DNA of 14,104 nt, taken from NCBI GenBank assembly GCA_965544035.1, contig CBEULR010000026.1:1-14104 (forward strand). The letters run 5' to 3'. The DNA comes from CBEULR01 sp965544035. Its GTDB lineage: Bacteria > Bacillota > Desulfotomaculia > Desulfotomaculales > Desulforudaceae. The position numbers and the translations under genes were made by a program. The first letter of the stretch is position 1, and every line of letters begins with the position of its first letter. Positions 13,501 to 14,104 of this stretch are shown here, one piece after another. The notes beneath the pieces are model-generated. The model saw nothing but the letters and a program-made list of their open reading frames with translations, did not search any database and had not been told where the DNA came from.

Positions 13501-13932
13501 TTAACTCTGCCGGAATTCCGGTTTCTGCGCTTCGTGCGGGTGGTCGGCCCCACGGTAGACCTTGAGTTTTCTTGCCTGAGCCGCCCCAAGCTTGGTGTGC
13601 GGCAGCATCCCGACCACGGCCTTACGCACGGCCTCCTCGGGCTTCTTCGCCATAAACTGCCGGTAAGTCATCTGTTTCAATCCGCCCGGATAGCCGGAAT
13701 GGCGGTAGTAAGTCTTCTGGTCGAGTTTGTTTCCGGTCAGTACAACCTTCTCGGCGTTAATAATAATCACATGGTCCCCGACGTCGACGTGGGGAGTGAA
13801 GGTGGGCTTGTGCTTGCCGCGCAGAAGCATGGCCGCCTCGGCGGCCACCCTGCCCAAGGGTTTACCGGCCGCGTCAATGATCAGCCATTTCGACTCGACG
13901 TCTCCCTTTTTGGCCATATAAGTGGTATTCAA
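13501..13932 (-). CDS. rplM: 50S ribosomal protein uL13
   Basis: A 143-residue L13, an early-assembly large-subunit protein. Family landmarks are KWLIIDAAGKPLGRVAAEAA, RGKHKPTF, the NAEKVVLTGNK region with YYRHSGYPGG, and VVGMLPHTKLG. The frame stays open to 13956, but the start is placed at TTG 13932. This gives N-terminus (M)NTTYMAKKGDVESKW, like other Firmicutes L13, and AGGAGG lies about 9 bases ahead. ATG at 13917 would cut off the conserved TTY and has no ribosome site. First gene of rplM-rpsI, with its own promoter and a short structured leader. Confidence 0.97.
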   Translation of the reverse strand: MNTTYMAKKGDVESKWLIIDAAGKPLGRVAAEAAMLLRGKHKPTFTPHVDVGDHVIIINAEKVVLTGNKLDQKTYYRHSGYPGGLKQMTYRQFMAKKPEEAVRKAVVGMLPHTKLGAAQARKLKVYRGADHPHEAQKPEFRQS

Positions 13933-13956
13933 AACCTGTTCCCTCCTGAGCTGCAA

Positions 13957-13979
13957 GAAACACTATCAAGAAGTATTTC
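13957..13979 (-). promoter_or_regulatory. Hairpin in rplM leader (possible L13 autoregulatory element)
   Basis: In the short leader (about 13995 to 13933) GAAATAC (13973-13979 strand-reversed) pairs with GTGTTTC (13957-13963). This gives seven base pairs with one G-U and a 9-base loop, just upstream of the ribosome site. L13 leader RNAs that bind L13 and shut down their operon are known in Firmicutes. I cannot confirm that this folds like that family. Confidence 0.4.
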
Positions 13980-14001
13980 CAAATTGAAGTCACACAAACC
14001 T

Positions 14002-14030
14002 ATTCTAATAGAGGTGCCAGAGGCTGTCAA
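14002..14030 (-). promoter_or_regulatory. Near-consensus sigma-A promoter for rplM-rpsI
   Basis: On the minus strand TTGACA (14025-14030), 17 bases, then TAGAAT (14002-14007): a perfect -35, one mismatch in the -10 and ideal spacing. The predicted start is near 13995, about 60 bases before the TTG start codon of rplM. Strength and position fit a highly expressed ribosomal-protein operon. The remaining 14031-14104 shows no gene. Confidence 0.9.
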
Positions 14031-14104
14031 GGCAAAACATTTACAGAATCGTAGATCGACCAGAGTTTCGTTCAGCGCATTTTGCCCGGGTTAAGAAGGC
14101 ATTG

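Overview
The window comes from the chromosome of a spore-forming, moderately GC-rich member of the Firmicutes. A Peptococcaceae/Desulfotomaculum/Pelotomaculum-like clostridium is my best guess. The evidence is a cwlD cortex amidase next to rplM-rpsI, strong AGGAGG-type ribosome sites with many TTG/GTG starts, an AmmeMemoRadiSam locus, and secreted proteins ending in a 'copper amine oxidase N-terminal' domain. The genus is an inference; nothing here fixes it.

Layout, left to right. 1-221 is a non-coding, inverted-repeat-rich stretch. 222-4199 is a minus-strand run, in transcription order: an amrB-amrA fusion, a 160-base gap carrying REP/RAYT-like palindromes, the radical SAM gene amrS, a 36-residue RCKP-type rubredoxin-like zinc protein, and argC. 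4390-8954 holds two tandem plus-strand paralogues encoding secreted proteins with about 100-residue beta-sandwich repeats and a C-terminal copper-amine-oxidase-N-like domain; they differ by one repeat unit. 8955-9458 has no confident gene. Most of it is an imperfect palindrome of about 385 bases (8994-9378), followed by a strong bidirectional terminator. 9459-10904 (minus) is a YkgJ-type cysteine-cluster gene followed by a LysE-family exporter. 10968-11810 (plus) is a membrane-anchored Clp-fold serine protease of the SDH family. 11811-13932 (minus) is the ribosomal-protein group rplM-rpsI, then cwlD, then an unrecognised 110-residue gene. A near-consensus vegetative promoter precedes rplM, and a candidate sigma-E promoter lies in front of cwlD.

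How the genes fit together. rplM-rpsI-cwlD is the same neighbourhood known from Bacillus: housekeeping ribosomal genes followed by a sporulation amidase that may have its own promoter. The amr genes form a coherent set (Memo-like and AMMECR1 domains plus their radical SAM partner), and the small redox-type metalloprotein fits as an accessory electron carrier. argC is probably a separate function that happens to lie downstream. The two repeat proteins look like cell-surface or secreted structural or binding proteins from a tandem duplication that is still being reshaped by recombination.

I did not find a clear, previously undescribed multi-gene system. The most unusual items are the large palindrome at 8994-9378, the unequal repeat copy number in the paralogue pair, the zinc protein linked to amrS, and the repeat insertions in otherwise compact operons.
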